Source of the DNA: Streptomyces atroolivaceus
GTDB lineage: Bacteria; Actinomycetota; Actinomycetes; Streptomycetales; Streptomycetaceae
Assembly (NCBI RefSeq): GCF_000717025.1
Contig: NZ_JNXG01000018.1
Coordinates: 310,001 to 374,000 of the forward strand
Reading direction: 5' to 3'
Length of the DNA stretch: 64,000 bases
The notes under the pieces are model-generated. The model was not told the origin of the DNA and searched no databases. It was given only the letters and a program-made list of their open reading frames with translations. Position 1 is the stretch's first letter. Every line of letters begins with the position of its first letter. Below, one piece after another: positions 63,448 to 64,000 of this stretch. The position numbers and the translations under genes are program-made.

Positions 63448-64000
63448 ATGCGGTTCCGTGCGGCGGTGCTGCGCTCGTACGACACCCGGTTCGGCGTCGA
63501 GGAACTGATCCTGAACGCGGGACCGGCCGACGGCGAGATCCTGGTCAGGATCGCGGGCTGCGGCATGTGCCGGACCGACCTCGTGGTCCGGAGTTCGTCG
63601 GGCCGCACGCCGTTGCCGGCGGTGCTCGGCCACGAGGGGTCCGGGGTCGTGGTGGAGACGGGCGGACCGGACACCGGCCTCCGGGCCGGCGACCATGTCG
63701 TGCTGAGCTTCGACTCCTGCGGACACTGCCGGAACTGCATCGGCGCGGCCCCTGCCTACTGCGACTCCTTCGCCTCGCTCAACCTCTTCGGGGGGCGCCC
63801 GGAGGGTGCGGCGCGGCTCACCGACGCGGCCGGGGGCGAACTGGCCCCACGGTGGTTCGGTCAGTCCTCGTTCGCCGAGTATGCGATCGTCCGGGCCCGC
63901 AACGCCGTCCGGGTCGATCCCTCCCTGCCCGTCGAGCTGCTCGGACCGCTCGGCTGCGGCTTCCTGACCGGCGCCGGAGCGGTCTTCAACTCCTTCGGCG
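63448..64000 (+). CDS. Zinc alcohol dehydrogenase in the mfnB operon (3' end off window)
   Basis: 184 residues visible, ATG 63448, 2 bp after the ALDH stop. Catalytic zinc ligands Cys41 (GCGMCRTD) and His62 (GHEGSG), structural zinc Cys91, 94, 97 and 105 (CGHCRNCIG...YC). LGCGFLTGAGAVFNSFG is the NAD-fold entry seen in aryl-alcohol dehydrogenases. It likely interconverts a furan alcohol and aldehyde; inferred from context. Confidence 0.9.
   Translation, partial: MRFRAAVLRSYDTRFGVEELILNAGPADGEILVRIAGCGMCRTDLVVRSSSGRTPLPAVLGHEGSGVVVETGGPDTGLRAGDHVVLSFDSCGHCRNCIGAAPAYCDSFASLNLFGGRPEGAARLTDAAGGELAPRWFGQSSFAEYAIVRARNAVRVDPSLPVELLGPLGCGFLTGAGAVFNSFG

Noticed and set aside
1..64000. CRISPR arrays, rRNA, tRNA, phage genes and complete IS elements
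   Set aside because: Looked for regular spaced repeats, rRNA/tRNA signatures, phage structural genes and paired terminal inverted repeats; none was seen by eye apart from one transposase remnant.

Overview
The window looks like chromosomal DNA of a Streptomyces or a very close relative. It is strongly GC-rich with G/C at third codon positions, and uses GTG and TTG starts freely. It carries actinobacterial families (DUF5133, DUF6296, DUF6233, F420-type oxidoreductases, DinB/DUF664, a SCO5717-like MinD ATPase) and CebR-type cellulose operators. I saw no rRNA, tRNA, CRISPR array or intact insertion sequence. Most genes are single units or short operons, separated by GC-rich hairpins.

Layout. 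1-6 kb: a divergent cellulase locus. A GH6 cellobiohydrolase (cut by the window edge) faces a CBM2-GH48 exocellulase, with a decayed third cellulase and two CebR-type operators between them. 6-12 kb: DUF4230 membrane protein, SnoaL-like protein, a secreted TNT-type NAD glycohydrolase with a small downstream partner, an epoxide-hydrolase-like enzyme, DinB, AraC and DUF2000 proteins. 12-16.5 kb: a fructose PTS operon (DeoR regulator, 1-phosphofructokinase, EIIABC, HPr, Cys-based phosphatase). 16.6-24.8 kb: small conserved Streptomyces proteins, a PepSY lipoprotein, a decayed pectate lyase, a double winged-helix protein, a secreted NPP1-like protein and a secreted esterase. 25-33 kb: DUF4037, several GNATs, an LLM oxidoreductase, a secreted glycerophosphodiesterase and an MFS exporter with its own operator.

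33.9-41 kb: a lysine/alanine-rich winged-helix protein, a cold-shock protein with a UUCG leader hairpin, a geranylgeranyl-reductase-family flavoprotein, and an unusual protein joining an FhaA-type DUF3662 domain to a MinD/ParA ATPase. 41-46.4 kb: LysR / aldo-keto reductase / SRPBCC unit, then a helix-turn-helix gene preceded by repeated 16-bp inverted motifs in an AT-rich patch, then an alpha/beta hydrolase. 46.6-60.3 kb: amino-acid permease, GNATs, class-II-like sirtuin, GYD protein, ArsR-like regulator, F420-reductase-like protein, phosphodiesterase, hydrolase and a CASTOR/POLLUX-type channel. 60.3-64 kb: an IS5-family transposase relic, then the start of an operon with mfnB (furan-phosphate synthase), an aldehyde dehydrogenase and a zinc alcohol dehydrogenase, running off the right edge.

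The most unusual items are the DUF3662-MinD fusion, the bacterial mfnB-ALDH-ADH operon, the HTH gene with repeated operator-like sites, and the TNT toxin with its candidate immunity gene. All family calls come from reading the sequence; no database search was run.
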